Below, one piece after another: positions 1 through 8,531 of a stretch of 38,434 bases of DNA. This DNA is from Acholeplasmataceae bacterium (GTDB taxonomy: Bacteria; Bacillota_I; Bacilli_A; Acholeplasmatales; Acholeplasmataceae): contig RECG01000026.1 in NCBI GenBank assembly GCA_007692425.1, positions 1-38,434 on the forward strand, written 5' to 3'. Position 1 is the first letter of the stretch; the number at the start of each line of letters is the position of its first letter. The notes below the pieces were generated by a model. The model saw only the letters and a list, made by a program, of their open reading frames with translations. It was not told the DNA's origin and searched no databases. Made by a program: the position numbers and the translations under genes.

Positions 1-712
1 GAATGATTTCATTGCCTGTTCCAAGAGGAACTTCAGTCGTTTTAACAAAGTAATAATTGATACCGCCAGGTGTGTTTTCATCCCATTCTCCAGCCGCAAC
101 TGTGTTTGGAAGTCTTGTATTCGTTTTGTCAGGTACTTCTGTTCCAACAACACCTGGTGCCCCATCGGGAAGTTCATAAACGACTGTATAAGCTGTACCG
201 ACTTGAGCTCTGATGGAAATTCTTGCGGCATGAGAAGCAGCCATGCGAAGGTTAGTACCAGAAGTCACTGCACCAAGAGATGCTGTGTCAGTGTATGGTA
301 CATCGGAAAGCCACGTGACGCTATATGATAGCATACTGACACTTGTCCAAGCGACAGTTTCAACATTATTGGAGCGGAAGTAGACTGGGAGTCTCAAAAA
401 GCCAGATGTTGTTGTGTCACCTGAAAGCGTTTGAAACTGATAACCATTGGGTGAATAGACATTGTCAAGTCTCAGTTGGCCATAAAGTTCGGTGATGCGG
501 TCTTCGACCATGGCTGTCGTCAGCGTGGTCACCCAGGTGACTTCATCTAGGGAAATTTCCATACCGACATCGGCAACAATGTCCACTTCAAACGGTTGGA
601 TCGTCGCTGTATCTGTCAGCGTAAACCACGCAAATGTCGTAGTCCCAAGTGCGACGACTGTGAGTACGACCGTCAAAACGGAAAGCAATAATTTCTTCGT
701 AATTTGATTCAT
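1..712 (-). CDS. SipW/TasA-type secreted surface protein, 3' end outside window
   Basis: The open frame runs from ATG at 712 to the window edge (237 residues seen, no stop). GGAG lies 8 bases before the ATG. The N-terminus is a short basic stretch, a hydrophobic helix and then TTFAWFT at about residues 25-31, the pattern of SipW-dependent signal peptides in TasA/camelysin-type exported proteins. It is a paralogue of the preceding gene at 790-1752: both have G-T-x-TFAW, then a beta-strand-rich region with EISLD/QISLD and GYQFQT/GIHFQT at matching places. It is the third gene of the riboswitch-led operon, after a 77-base gap. Its codon use looks AT-richer than its neighbours. A matrix or surface fibre role is inferred from family and context; the exact function is unknown. 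Confidence 0.8.
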   Translation of the reverse strand, partial: MNQITKKLLLSVLTVVLTVVALGTTTFAWFTLTDTATIQPFEVDIVADVGMEISLDEVTWVTTLTTAMVEDRITELYGQLRLDNVYSPNGYQFQTLSGDTTTSGFLRLPVYFRSNNVETVAWTSVSMLSYSVTWLSDVPYTDTASLGAVTSGTNLRMAASHAARISIRAQVGTAYTVVYELPDGAPGVVGTEVPDKTNTRLPNTVAAGEWDENTPGGINYYFVKTTEVPLGTGNEII

Positions 713-789
713 GTTTGTTTCTCCTTTTCGATTTCTCTATTTTTTTTATGTTTTATGTTGACTCATCAAAGCTGAGTTGTTACCAAAAT

Positions 790-1752
790 CTAATCTGATG
801 CCGGATGCAAGGCTCTGAACTGGAGCTGGATCTTGACCCGGTCTCTTTCGACCGAATCAAATGCATCGGCATCCCAACCTTCTAGCCAGATGTTGACGGT
901 CACCTTGCCCTGTTTGACGGGGCGGTCACGTTCGTCAAATTCACCTGTTTCAACCAATCTGAGCACCATCGACTCGTTGTCCTCCGCCTGGTAGGGATTG
1001 CTTGGCAGTCCTTTTGTCAGACGATAGGATGTATCGGGGAAGACGGTCGGTAGTGTCAACATGTTGTTTTTCAAGATGTTGAAGTAATCAAAGGCGCCAT
1101 AAGGTGATCCGTATCCCCGCTCGGGATTCTCGCTAGGATCGTAGAGGAAGCGGATCAATTCATCTTCCGGACGTTGATCGTTCGGATTAAGATTGTCCAC
1201 ACGTTCGATCACGGCAATCCTGATCGCGTTGCTGGCATAATACATGGCCGTGGTGCCTTGTTCAACGATCATATCAGGACCGTTTCTAAAGGTTTCACGT
1301 GCCCGCCAGCTCACCCCTCTTGAGACCACATACGTTCCCTGCATGGTCGCGTCATACGTCACGAGGTGGTTGACATTGTTGACCAGGAAGATGGCATCTT
1401 GCTGGCTCGATGTCCGAAACCACAGGTCGAAGGAGACATAATGCTCGTTGGCGACACCCGGTTCGACACCCCTGAGTCCGCCTGTCTGGAAATGAATGCC
1501 GTCCATCGAGGTGATGTCGATCAAGGTGATGTTTTGGAAAATGGCTTCCATCTCTTGAATGTCAAGCGTGTTGGAGAAGTTTTCGCCGTCAAGTGAAATC
1601 TGCAATTCCTCACCGGTCGATGCCGTAATCGACAGTCCGTCGATGCTGTTGATGGTCGCCATGCTAATCCAGGCGAACGTCGCGGTACCGAAGATGATCG
1701 AGACAAAGAATAAGGACATCAATGAAAGGTACATCTTTTTGAACTTGCTCAT
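790..1752 (-). CDS. SipW/TasA-type secreted surface protein
   Basis: About 320 residues with a SipW-type signal: basic start, hydrophobic helix, then TATFAWIS near residue 25-32. The body has no further membrane helix. Near the C-terminus is VNIWLEGWDAD followed by a final strand with KIQLQF; the gene upstream has the matching IWLEGYDPD and KAQMNF, so the proteins share a C-terminal motif. Two ATG codons are in tandem (1755 and 1752). The GGAGG lies 3 bases from the first and 6 from the second, so 1752 is preferred. It starts 11 bases after the upstream stop, so the two are co-transcribed. No enzyme motif is visible. A secreted structural or matrix role is inferred. No SipW peptidase is in the window; it may lie beyond the left edge. 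Confidence 0.82.
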   Translation of the reverse strand: MSKFKKMYLSLMSLFFVSIIFGTATFAWISMATINSIDGLSITASTGEELQISLDGENFSNTLDIQEMEAIFQNITLIDITSMDGIHFQTGGLRGVEPGVANEHYVSFDLWFRTSSQQDAIFLVNNVNHLVTYDATMQGTYVVSRGVSWRARETFRNGPDMIVEQGTTAMYYASNAIRIAVIERVDNLNPNDQRPEDELIRFLYDPSENPERGYGSPYGAFDYFNILKNNMLTLPTVFPDTSYRLTKGLPSNPYQAEDNESMVLRLVETGEFDERDRPVKQGKVTVNIWLEGWDADAFDSVERDRVKIQLQFRALHPASD

Positions 1753-1766
1753 CATCCACCTCCGTC

Positions 1767-2483
1767 CTAATCGCCGAACATGTCGATCGAGAAGTTCATC
1801 TGGGCCTTGATCATGCCGCCCAGAACCTCATCGTTCGTATCGGGGTCATAGCCTTCGAGCCAAATCAGAACGCTGAACTTCTTGATATCGCCGGGTCGGA
1901 AGTTGGTGAATCGTTGTCTCGTGACAATCGTATCACTGAGGAAGTTGACAGCCGGTGGCATTTCCGGTGGATATTCAGGCAGGTTGCCGAACTCATCAGG
2001 TTGGTCCGGTTTCTGGTACATCGTCTGGACACCGTCCTCGATGACCAGGATCCGGATTGCTTCATCCAGGTTGTTATAAACATCGGTGATGCGGATGTGA
2101 TACGTGACATCAATGGTTTCCGTGCCCATGTTGCGGACGTAGAAGGTATAAGCCACGTATTCATAGTCAATGTCGGTGAAGTTACCTTCCGTTTCTTCGA
2201 CATCGCGCAGCTTGAGCCACGAATAGGTCATATCCCTGGCATCACGGATCGGTTCGGACATCAGGATCGAACTCGGACTCGTAAATGCTTCATCGGTCGA
2301 GATCTGGATGCCTCTGGTCAACGCGGCGTAATCGACTGTCATGACGAAGTTGCCGGCGTTCTGCCCGTAGAAGGTCGCGACCGTGAAGGCCAGTGAAAGC
2401 ATGCCGGTAATGATCACGCCGAGGGTGACGATACGGGTTTTGAGCATCTTCTTTCTGACACCCAGGACCCTTGATAGTCTCAT
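1767..2483 (-). CDS. Secreted TasA/camelysin-like protein, first gene after c-di-GMP riboswitch
   Basis: 238 residues. A basic N-terminus (with internal Met13 as a possible alternative start) is followed by a hydrophobic segment at about residues 18-40 and then FYGQNAGNF, a variant of the processing region in TasA-like proteins; it lacks the TFAW motif of the two downstream paralogues. The remainder is polar and beta-rich. VLIWLEGYDPD near the C-terminus matches the next gene's IWLEGWDAD. AAAGGA lies about 12 bases before the ATG, a long spacing. It is the first coding region after the riboswitch-terminator at 2538-2633, so it and the two following genes should be made only when the terminator is disabled. 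It could be an anchor or minor subunit of the same surface structure; that is inference. Confidence 0.78.
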   Translation of the reverse strand: MRLSRVLGVRKKMLKTRIVTLGVIITGMLSLAFTVATFYGQNAGNFVMTVDYAALTRGIQISTDEAFTSPSSILMSEPIRDARDMTYSWLKLRDVEETEGNFTDIDYEYVAYTFYVRNMGTETIDVTYHIRITDVYNNLDEAIRILVIEDGVQTMYQKPDQPDEFGNLPEYPPEMPPAVNFLSDTIVTRQRFTNFRPGDIKKFSVLIWLEGYDPDTNDEVLGGMIKAQMNFSIDMFGD

Positions 2484-2537
2484 GCTTTCTTCACATCCTT
2501 TCCCCCCGTCTCGGATGCTGGTTTTCGATAAATATAC

Positions 2538-2572
2538 AAAAAGCCAGCGTCATCAAATCAATGACAGCTGGC
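2538..2572 (-). terminator. Intrinsic terminator of the c-di-GMP riboswitch
   Basis: On the minus strand, GCCAGC then GTCAT (one bulged T between) pairs with ATGAC-GCTGGC across a 7-base loop, and TTTTT follows directly. The 5' arm reuses the last conserved bases of the aptamer (GGTAGCCAGC) and its P1 strand. Folding of the aptamer and of the terminator are therefore mutually exclusive, which predicts an ON switch: ligand binding lets transcription continue. Confidence 0.88.
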
Positions 2573-2633
2573 TACCATTTCAGGCCCTATAGCTTTGCGC
2601 CGCCGGGTTTCCCCGGGTTTGCCTTTTACATTG
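2559..2633 (-). promoter_or_regulatory. Cyclic di-GMP-I (GEMM-I) riboswitch aptamer
   Basis: The minus strand carries GEMM-I signatures in order: P1 strand CAATG, then AAAAGGCAAACC, a CGGG/CCCG stem capped by a GAAA tetraloop, GCGCAAAGC, an AGGGCCT receptor-like stretch, ATGGTAGCCAGC, and the closing P1 strand CATTG. From remembered alignment with the Vibrio Vc2 aptamer, the ligand-contact G20 (G before GCAAACC) and A47 (first A of CAAAG) are kept, which favours c-di-GMP over cyclic AMP-GMP. The P3 arm is unusually short: CUAU/AUGG closing a roughly 10-base loop. The site precedes the secreted-protein operon and is followed by an overlapping terminator. Confidence 0.9.
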
Positions 2634-2659
2634 CACGTACAAATCCATACTACACCCGT

Positions 2660-2688
2660 ATTTTAACCCAAGTCGGATGCTTTGTCAA
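2660..2688 (-). promoter_or_regulatory. Sigma-70-type promoter of the riboswitch operon
   Basis: TTGACA (2683-2688) and TAAAAT (2660-2665) on the minus strand are separated by exactly 17 bases. Predicted initiation near 2653 would place the aptamer about 20 bases into the transcript. The promoter lies just after the stop of the upstream GGDEF/EAL gene, so the surface-protein operon has its own start. Confidence 0.85.
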
Positions 2689-2704
2689 CAAAAAAGTGTT
2701 TTTT

Positions 2705-4141
2705 TTATGTCAGTTGTTTCCAATGCTCGGTCGCGATGAAGCCCCGGAGCGCTTCTGATGATAGGGGTTTACTAAAGTAAAAACCTTGCATGATGTCGAT
2801 GCCATACTCTCTCGCGGCATCCATCATTTCTTTCGTTTCAATGACCTCGCAGATGACTTTATACGCGTTCCGCTTGGCAAATTCCAGCAACATCGTCGCG
2901 AATCTGGCCTTCATGTAAGACTCTTCCGCCTTCAAAAACTCGTTGTCGAGTTTGATGATGTCGATGTCTAGCGCTTCGGCTTTTGAAAGGGTCGAGTAAT
3001 CGAGTCCGAAACCATCGATGGCGATCAAGAAACCCATCTCTTTCAATTTCTTCAAATTGGTGAAAATCGTCTCCTGCTTTTCAAACAAGGCGAACTCGAT
3101 GATTTCAAGAATGATGTTCTCGGCATTGACACGGTATTTCTTGAGCATTCTTTGGAACTCCATGAAGAGATGCTCGTTCATGAGCTGCTTGGGACTCAGG
3201 TTCAAGGAAACCAGGATGTTTTGCTTGGGAAACTCCTGTTTGAGCTCCTGGTAGGTCTTGATGACCGTTTCGAGTCCCCAAAGACCGATCCAGTGGATGT
3301 CACCGGACTGTTCCATGACACCGAGAAATTTAAACGGCGACAAGACGCCATGTTCGGGATGGTTCCAACGGATCAGCGCTTCGACGCCGAACACCTCGCC
3401 TTTCGCCAGGTCGATCATCGGATGATAATAGAGTTGGAACTCCTTGTGCTGGATGGCATGCTTGATCTGGTAATAATACTCGATGTGGTCGCCGTCGGCC
3501 TCGCTCATTTCATCAGAATAGACGCGGATGGCGTTCCCGCCGGCCTTCTTGGTGATGTAGGTGGCGATTTTCAACGAACTGATCATGTCCTTGAGCGTGT
3601 TACCATGGACGGGATAAAAGGCGATGGCGATCGACCCGGTCGCGTTGACCTGCGTGTCACCGAACAGCTTGATTGGCTTGGCGATCGCCGTCTTGAGCTT
3701 GTTGGCGAGTTCGACACTGACCGTGCGGTCGTATTCCGCCGGCAGGAAGACCAAAAACTCGTCAGCCTGCAAACGGGCGATCTTGATGCCTTTCGGCAAC
3801 GCGGCATCGACATTCTTGACAATGCGTTCCAAAATCTTTTCCGATTCTTCCAGTCCGAAGGCGTTGACAAAGTCCCTGAACTTGTCAAGGTCGATGTATA
3901 GGAGCGTGAAGGTCGCTTCTTTCCCAGACTTCGCGATGTAGGACGTGATGATGCTGGTGATGGCCGAACGGGACAAGACCCCTTCCATCAACAACTCACG
4001 TTCCTCAAGGTAACGCTTGCGCTCCTTGAAAAACCCGCGCGCCAGAAAATAGATGGCCGCGCCCATAAGCAAGAGCACGATGATGGACATGATGATGGTT
4101 TGTGCTTCTGTCAATTGCAGCTGCATGACGTATGATCTCAT
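2705..4141 (-). CDS. GGDEF-EAL domain protein, both active sites degenerate
   Basis: 478 residues: one N-terminal membrane helix (about 14-36), a GGDEF-like domain (about 75-215) and an EAL domain (about 225-470). The cyclase signature is QADEF at 125-129 instead of GGDEF, so synthesis of c-di-GMP is not expected. The EAL domain keeps EALIRW (254-259), the NLSP Asn, LEIIE, the IKLD Lys, the E-x-x-E pair and MQGF. Its loop reads IDGFGLDYS where active enzymes have DDFGTGYS, so one metal-binding Asp is Gly. A weak phosphodiesterase or a c-di-GMP-binding receptor is therefore likely. ATG at 4141 overlaps the upstream stop as ATGA and has GGGAGGT 7 bases before it, so it is translationally coupled to the phosphodiesterase and probably its partner. 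Confidence 0.9.
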   Translation of the reverse strand: MRSYVMQLQLTEAQTIIMSIIVLLLMGAAIYFLARGFFKERKRYLEERELLMEGVLSRSAITSIITSYIAKSGKEATFTLLYIDLDKFRDFVNAFGLEESEKILERIVKNVDAALPKGIKIARLQADEFLVFLPAEYDRTVSVELANKLKTAIAKPIKLFGDTQVNATGSIAIAFYPVHGNTLKDMISSLKIATYITKKAGGNAIRVYSDEMSEADGDHIEYYYQIKHAIQHKEFQLYYHPMIDLAKGEVFGVEALIRWNHPEHGVLSPFKFLGVMEQSGDIHWIGLWGLETVIKTYQELKQEFPKQNILVSLNLSPKQLMNEHLFMEFQRMLKKYRVNAENIILEIIEFALFEKQETIFTNLKKLKEMGFLIAIDGFGLDYSTLSKAEALDIDIIKLDNEFLKAEESYMKARFATMLLEFAKRNAYKVICEVIETKEMMDAAREYGIDIMQGFYFSKPLSSEALRGFIATEHWKQLT

Positions 4142-6732
4142 CGTTTGACCTCCCGGATCCGCACCACGCGTTCGACAGTGCGGGTTTTTTCGATATTGAA
4201 TGCTTCAATCAATTTGATGGCTTCATCCTTGACCACCGGTGGTGAAATCAGATAGCCTTGGATGATGTTGCATCCGCCCCTGACCACGAAATGGTTCTGA
4301 CGGTTGTTTTCAACCCCTTCACCGATGACCTCGAGACCGACATTTTTTGCCAGGCTCGACACCATGGACACGATTGCCCGTGAGTGGGTGTCGTTGTCAA
4401 TGTTCTTGATGAAGGCGCGGTCGATCTTGATGGCGGTGATCGGCAGATCCCGCAAATACTGCAGGGACGAATAGCCGGTACCGAAGTCATCGAGATGAAC
4501 CTCGAAGCCGTATTTACGCAATAACCTGAGCTTCTCGATGACCAGGTCGAAGGACGTGATTAGGAAACTTTCCGTGATTTCCAGGCTGATGCTGCCCTTC
4601 TTGAGCTCATATTGCTCGAAGACCGCGATCACCTCGTTGACGAATCCGGCCTGCAAGATCTGGACGGGTGAGACATTGATCGAAATGTTGACGCCGTACT
4701 TCTCAAGTTCCTTGGCTGCCATGAACGTCTCATGCAGGACGATGCGTCCGATGTCGATGATCATGTTGTTTTGCTCGGCCATCTGGATGAACTTGAAAGG
4801 CGATTCACTGGCATACTTGGGATTGTTCCAACGGATCAAGGCCTCGAAGCCGGTAATCTTCTCAAGCTCGTTGTCATACTGGGGCTGGAAGACCATGTAG
4901 AATTCGTTCTTGTTGATGGCGTTGGCCAGATCCTGTTCCATCATCTGATCACGCGAAGCGACCTGTCCGAGATTGACGTCATAGTCGAAAAAGGTGTGGA
5001 CGTTCGATTGCTTGGCGTGATTGAGTGCGAGCATCGCATTCTCATAAGCCTGGTCGGGTGTCAACAATGAATATTTCCCGGCGTCGATATGGAAAACGCC
5101 GATTTTGATTTCGATATAGATGATGTTTCGTTCGACCGCCAACGGCTGGTCGAAAGCGATCAGCACCTTGTCGATCCAACGCTTGACCCAGCTTTCATCT
5201 TCAAGGTCTTCAAACAAGATCGTGAAATTGTCAAGCTCGGTGTTATATAGTTTGGCCGGATATCCGTCCAGGCTGTCATGGGTGACTTCGGCCACCATGC
5301 TGAGCACCTTGCCGATGTTGCGTTCGCCCAACAACAGTTCCAGTTTCGAGAAGGCGACGATGTCAAAGACGACAAGCGCGTTCCTCTGGTTCAGACGGTA
5401 TGGGTCTGCGAACATCTCACGCAGGTCTTGCTTGAGCTGGTTGTAGTTCGGTATGTTGGTGTTGACATTAAACATGGCCAGACCCTTGTACTCGTCAAAG
5501 CGTCCCTCAACCGCGGTCACATCATCGCCGATCAACAGGTAGCCCCGTCCCGAACGGATCGGGATGAAATGGATGTAGACCGATTCGGCGGCCAGCTGGA
5601 AGATGGCCGTGAAGGCGACTTGACGACGGATGATTTCCTCGATGGTCTGGTCGGAATACTTCTCCTTGATCTGGAAATCGGACACGGTACGGTAATTGCG
5701 GTAATCACCCAACAACTTCTTGAAACTCTTGTTATACGATCGGATGACGCCACGGCTGCTGATTTTCAAGATGAACGGCTTGGCGTAATAAAGCGTCAGC
5801 CTGGCGTTTTCGATGTCGTTGTTCTTGGCCTCGATGACCTTGTATAAAATCAACAGGCTCACGGCGAAGATGATAAATACGACAAAGAAGATGGCGATCA
5901 GAATGGTGTTCAGATAGGCAAACGAGGCAATCACGATTTCTTCTTCGTACATGCCGACCAGATACAGTTCCCGCTCGGAGAAACCATCGGACATGGGATT
6001 GAACACCAAATAACTCATCACGCCGAACAACCGGGTTTCGACAATCCCCCTGTCACGTGCCAGCATGATGTCCTTGATGCCGTCGATAAATACTTCCGAT
6101 TGGCCTTCGTCACGCAGATAATCGTAAAAGAAACGCTGATCGGCGTCAGGATGGTTTTGATAGAAGACATAGTTATCTCTCGAGATGATGAAATAATGCG
6201 GGGCCATCTGCTCGTCAATCTCAAAGATGGTCGCCAGATAGGCATCCGCCTCGACATAAGCAATGTAGTCATCCGCCCTGAAGACCACATAGGTCGTTTC
6301 ATCAGGATGGCCGTTGAAGACATTGCTGAAGACATAGACGGAAATATTTTGTTCGAAGTCCTGACGGTTCAAGAACGTCGTATAGGCATAGGTCGTCCCG
6401 TCCTGGACCAGGCCGGCATCACTCAAACGGGCGAATCCGGTAAAACGGACCGTACCGACAAACAGGTCATCGAGCAAAGCGGTCAGTTCTTCGACCGGAT
6501 CGAGCCCTGCCTGTTCGATTTCAAAAATATACTGGCTGAAACGGGCATGATCAAAGGCAAGTTGCGAGTTCAAACGCGTGGCCACGCCCAGATGGATTTT
6601 TTCCAAGCTGTCCATGGCCTGGTCGCGGACAAAATTGGCGCTGATCTGATTGTATGCGAAAACAAGTGTGCCCATCAAAAGGGCATACGTGAAGACAAAT
6701 GACAAGATCAGCTTGTAGACAAAAGGTTTCAA
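4138..6732 (-). CDS. Membrane sensor c-di-GMP phosphodiesterase (degenerate GGDEF, intact EAL)
   Basis: 864 residues. Membrane helices at about 6-28 and 272-298 flank an extracytoplasmic sensor region of about 240 residues. A PAS-like stretch follows (about 315-410), then a degenerate GGDEF domain (signature position TELDNF, 498-503) and a full EAL domain. The EAL domain has FEALIRW (629-635), INVSP, LEITES (717-722), DDFGTGYSSL (from 748), IKIDRAF, GEGVEN and QGYL, the complete metal and catalytic set, so hydrolysis of c-di-GMP to pGpG is expected. The start codon is TTG at 6732, with AAAGGAG 10 bases upstream; no better ATG is present. The gene overlaps the following GGDEF/EAL gene by 4 bases. 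The ligand of the sensor region is unknown. Confidence 0.92.
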   Translation of the reverse strand: MKPFVYKLILSFVFTYALLMGTLVFAYNQISANFVRDQAMDSLEKIHLGVATRLNSQLAFDHARFSQYIFEIEQAGLDPVEELTALLDDLFVGTVRFTGFARLSDAGLVQDGTTYAYTTFLNRQDFEQNISVYVFSNVFNGHPDETTYVVFRADDYIAYVEADAYLATIFEIDEQMAPHYFIISRDNYVFYQNHPDADQRFFYDYLRDEGQSEVFIDGIKDIMLARDRGIVETRLFGVMSYLVFNPMSDGFSERELYLVGMYEEEIVIASFAYLNTILIAIFFVVFIIFAVSLLILYKVIEAKNNDIENARLTLYYAKPFILKISSRGVIRSYNKSFKKLLGDYRNYRTVSDFQIKEKYSDQTIEEIIRRQVAFTAIFQLAAESVYIHFIPIRSGRGYLLIGDDVTAVEGRFDEYKGLAMFNVNTNIPNYNQLKQDLREMFADPYRLNQRNALVVFDIVAFSKLELLLGERNIGKVLSMVAEVTHDSLDGYPAKLYNTELDNFTILFEDLEDESWVKRWIDKVLIAFDQPLAVERNIIYIEIKIGVFHIDAGKYSLLTPDQAYENAMLALNHAKQSNVHTFFDYDVNLGQVASRDQMMEQDLANAINKNEFYMVFQPQYDNELEKITGFEALIRWNNPKYASESPFKFIQMAEQNNMIIDIGRIVLHETFMAAKELEKYGVNISINVSPVQILQAGFVNEVIAVFEQYELKKGSISLEITESFLITSFDLVIEKLRLLRKYGFEVHLDDFGTGYSSLQYLRDLPITAIKIDRAFIKNIDNDTHSRAIVSMVSSLAKNVGLEVIGEGVENNRQNHFVVRGGCNIIQGYLISPPVVKDEAIKLIEAFNIEKTRTVERVVRIREVKR

Positions 6733-6859
6733 GGTGCGTCCGCTCCTTTTTCAGTCATGACGTGTCGTGTTGATCAACCATGCCAAGATAGACAAGGATG
6801 AGCCCTGTCCCTCTTCCAGGTCAGCTGTTTTCAAGAAAAACAGGTCGTCATGCACTTTC

Positions 6860-6890
6860 ATTATACTATGAATTTTTGTCAAAATGTCCA
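6860..6890 (-). promoter_or_regulatory. Candidate promoter of the phosphodiesterase gene
   Basis: A perfect TATAAT (6860-6865, minus strand) is preceded by TTGACA only 11 bases away (6877-6882) and by TGGACA 19 bases away (6885-6890). The -10 is convincing; which -35 is used is unclear. It predicts a 5' leader of about 120 bases with small hairpins and no recognised riboswitch. Confidence 0.55.
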
Positions 6891-6913
6891 GTATTTACGC
6901 ACGCTTTCGCCCG

Positions 6914-6942
6914 CAAAAAAGAAGATGAGAGTTCTCTCATCT
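6914..6942 (-). terminator. Intrinsic terminator after the PAS-GGDEF gene
   Basis: On the minus strand AGATGAGA pairs with TCTCATCT around a 4-base loop, followed by TCTTTTTTG. It begins about 10 bases after the stop at 6953, separating the cyclase gene from the phosphodiesterase pair. Confidence 0.88.
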
Positions 6943-6952
6943 AATTTTCGTA

Positions 6953-8476
6953 TCATTGTGTGTTTTTGTTAAGTTTTCGTTTTTTTTGATTGTACAAGCC
7001 TTTATCACACTGCCGGATCATCTGATCGAAAACAGCATCGCCGCCCTTGACGACCGTGTAGCCGTATGCCGCTGAAACCATGATATTCCGGCCGTTGATT
7101 TCAATCGTTTCCTCACACGCTTTGACCATGTCTTCAAGCAACTTTTCCACCTGTCTGGCATCGGTCATGTCCGGCATGATGACGACAAACTCGTCACCGC
7201 CGAGACGACCCACCAGACCATGGTGACCGGTCATATCAAGCAAACGTGCAGCCAAGATGAACAAGGTCTGGTCGCCGATATCATGACCGTACTGGTCGTT
7301 GACGGCCTTGAAGCGGTCCATGTCGATCAACGCCATGGTCAAGCTCCGGTTTTGTTCGACGGCCTGTTTGACCACCTGGTCGAAATATTGTCGTAAATAG
7401 CGTCGGTTGGGCAGTTCGGTCAAGACGTCATGGTTGGCCAGAAACTCGAGTTCCTTCTTGGCTTCGCTCATCAAGGTGATGTCATTGACGCTTGACAACA
7501 AATAAGACTCACCTTCGATCATGACCTCGTTCGACGACAACAGGACCGTCACCGGGTGACCGTCCTTGTGTCTGAAGACAGTCTCATGACCTTGGATATG
7601 TGCGGTCTCTTGAATCGTTTGAATCACCCGTTGCCGTTCACTTGCATCCATCCAGATGCCCAAATCACGAATATGCCGACCGATCGATTCATGCTTGTCG
7701 TAGCCAAAAGTCTTCACGAAAGCATCATTGACATCGGCGATCAGGCCATCGGTGGAACGTGTCAGCAAAATGGCGTAAGGCGCGGCATAAAACGAGGTGA
7801 CAAACTTGTTTTCTTCAGACACCACCTCGATTTCGAGACGACGGGTGACGAGGTTGATGAAACTGATGGTCAACAAGACGATCATGGCATTGAAAACATG
7901 ATGATAGAGCGCATCAAGGTAGGCCGGCGACTCAAATCCATTGTCGCCAGCGACTGCGACGCGAATGACCAGACGTGCCAGATTGATGACGACAAACAAG
8001 CTTGCTGTCACTTTGATGAAAAGGGTGATTTTCTGATAAACCGGCTTGATGGCATGGTTGAGAAACACCATCAGGATACCGAGTAAAAAGGCAGCGAACA
8101 TCGTGAACAGGATGGCCCTGGTCATGATGTCGGGCACCACGAATGTGAACAAGGTGAATAACAAGACAAACCCCGCCACGACCAGCAAGGTTGCCCGGTT
8201 GATTGTCTCTCTGCCAAAAAAACGGGTCATGCCGACATAAGCGATGAGCGCGCCGATGACGATGAGCATGTCCGCCAAAAAAACGAAAAAGCGACTGTCA
8301 AAATAACCGCTTCCAATCATGATGAGATGGCCCAGTGAAAGCAACGAGATACCGATGATCCAATGGCTGATGCCCTGATAACGGGCATGATGATGAAACC
8401 AGCTGATGGTCAGGGCCAGGATGCTGATACCTTGGATGATGATGGAAAAGACAAGCAACATGATGGGATCGGTCAT
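6953..8476 (-). CDS. Membrane PAS-GGDEF diguanylate cyclase
   Basis: 507 residues. The first 210 hold about seven hydrophobic helices, an integral-membrane sensor rather than a single-pass anchor. A PAS domain (about 222-340) ends in a linker leading to the GGDEF domain with NHDVLTELPNRR (from 348), the DMDRFKAVND metal/substrate motif (from 385) and an intact RLGGDEF (424-430). It should make c-di-GMP from two GTP. The positions where the RxxD inhibitory site normally lies, just before GGDEF, do not read R and D, so classic product inhibition is not expected. It is the only clearly active cyclase in the window and sits next to the phosphodiesterase and the riboswitch operon. Its promoter carries a perfect inverted repeat. 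Confidence 0.93.
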   Translation of the reverse strand: MTDPIMLLVFSIIIQGISILALTISWFHHHARYQGISHWIIGISLLSLGHLIMIGSGYFDSRFFVFLADMLIVIGALIAYVGMTRFFGRETINRATLLVVAGFVLLFTLFTFVVPDIMTRAILFTMFAAFLLGILMVFLNHAIKPVYQKITLFIKVTASLFVVINLARLVIRVAVAGDNGFESPAYLDALYHHVFNAMIVLLTISFINLVTRRLEIEVVSEENKFVTSFYAAPYAILLTRSTDGLIADVNDAFVKTFGYDKHESIGRHIRDLGIWMDASERQRVIQTIQETAHIQGHETVFRHKDGHPVTVLLSSNEVMIEGESYLLSSVNDITLMSEAKKELEFLANHDVLTELPNRRYLRQYFDQVVKQAVEQNRSLTMALIDMDRFKAVNDQYGHDIGDQTLFILAARLLDMTGHHGLVGRLGGDEFVVIMPDMTDARQVEKLLEDMVKACEETIEINGRNIMVSAAYGYTVVKGGDAVFDQMIRQCDKGLYNQKKRKLNKNTQ

Positions 8477-8531
8477 GACACGTCCTCTTGAGAAGCAAAT
8501 GACAAATGTATTGTTTTGATAGCATCATTTT

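Noticed and set aside
4138-6732. Bifunctional cyclase/phosphodiesterase
   Set aside because: The GGDEF signature position reads TELDNF, so cyclase activity is not supported.
6733-6860. Possible second c-di-GMP riboswitch before the phosphodiesterase
   Set aside because: The leader has hairpins but lacks GCAAACC, CAAAGC and GGTAGCC elements.
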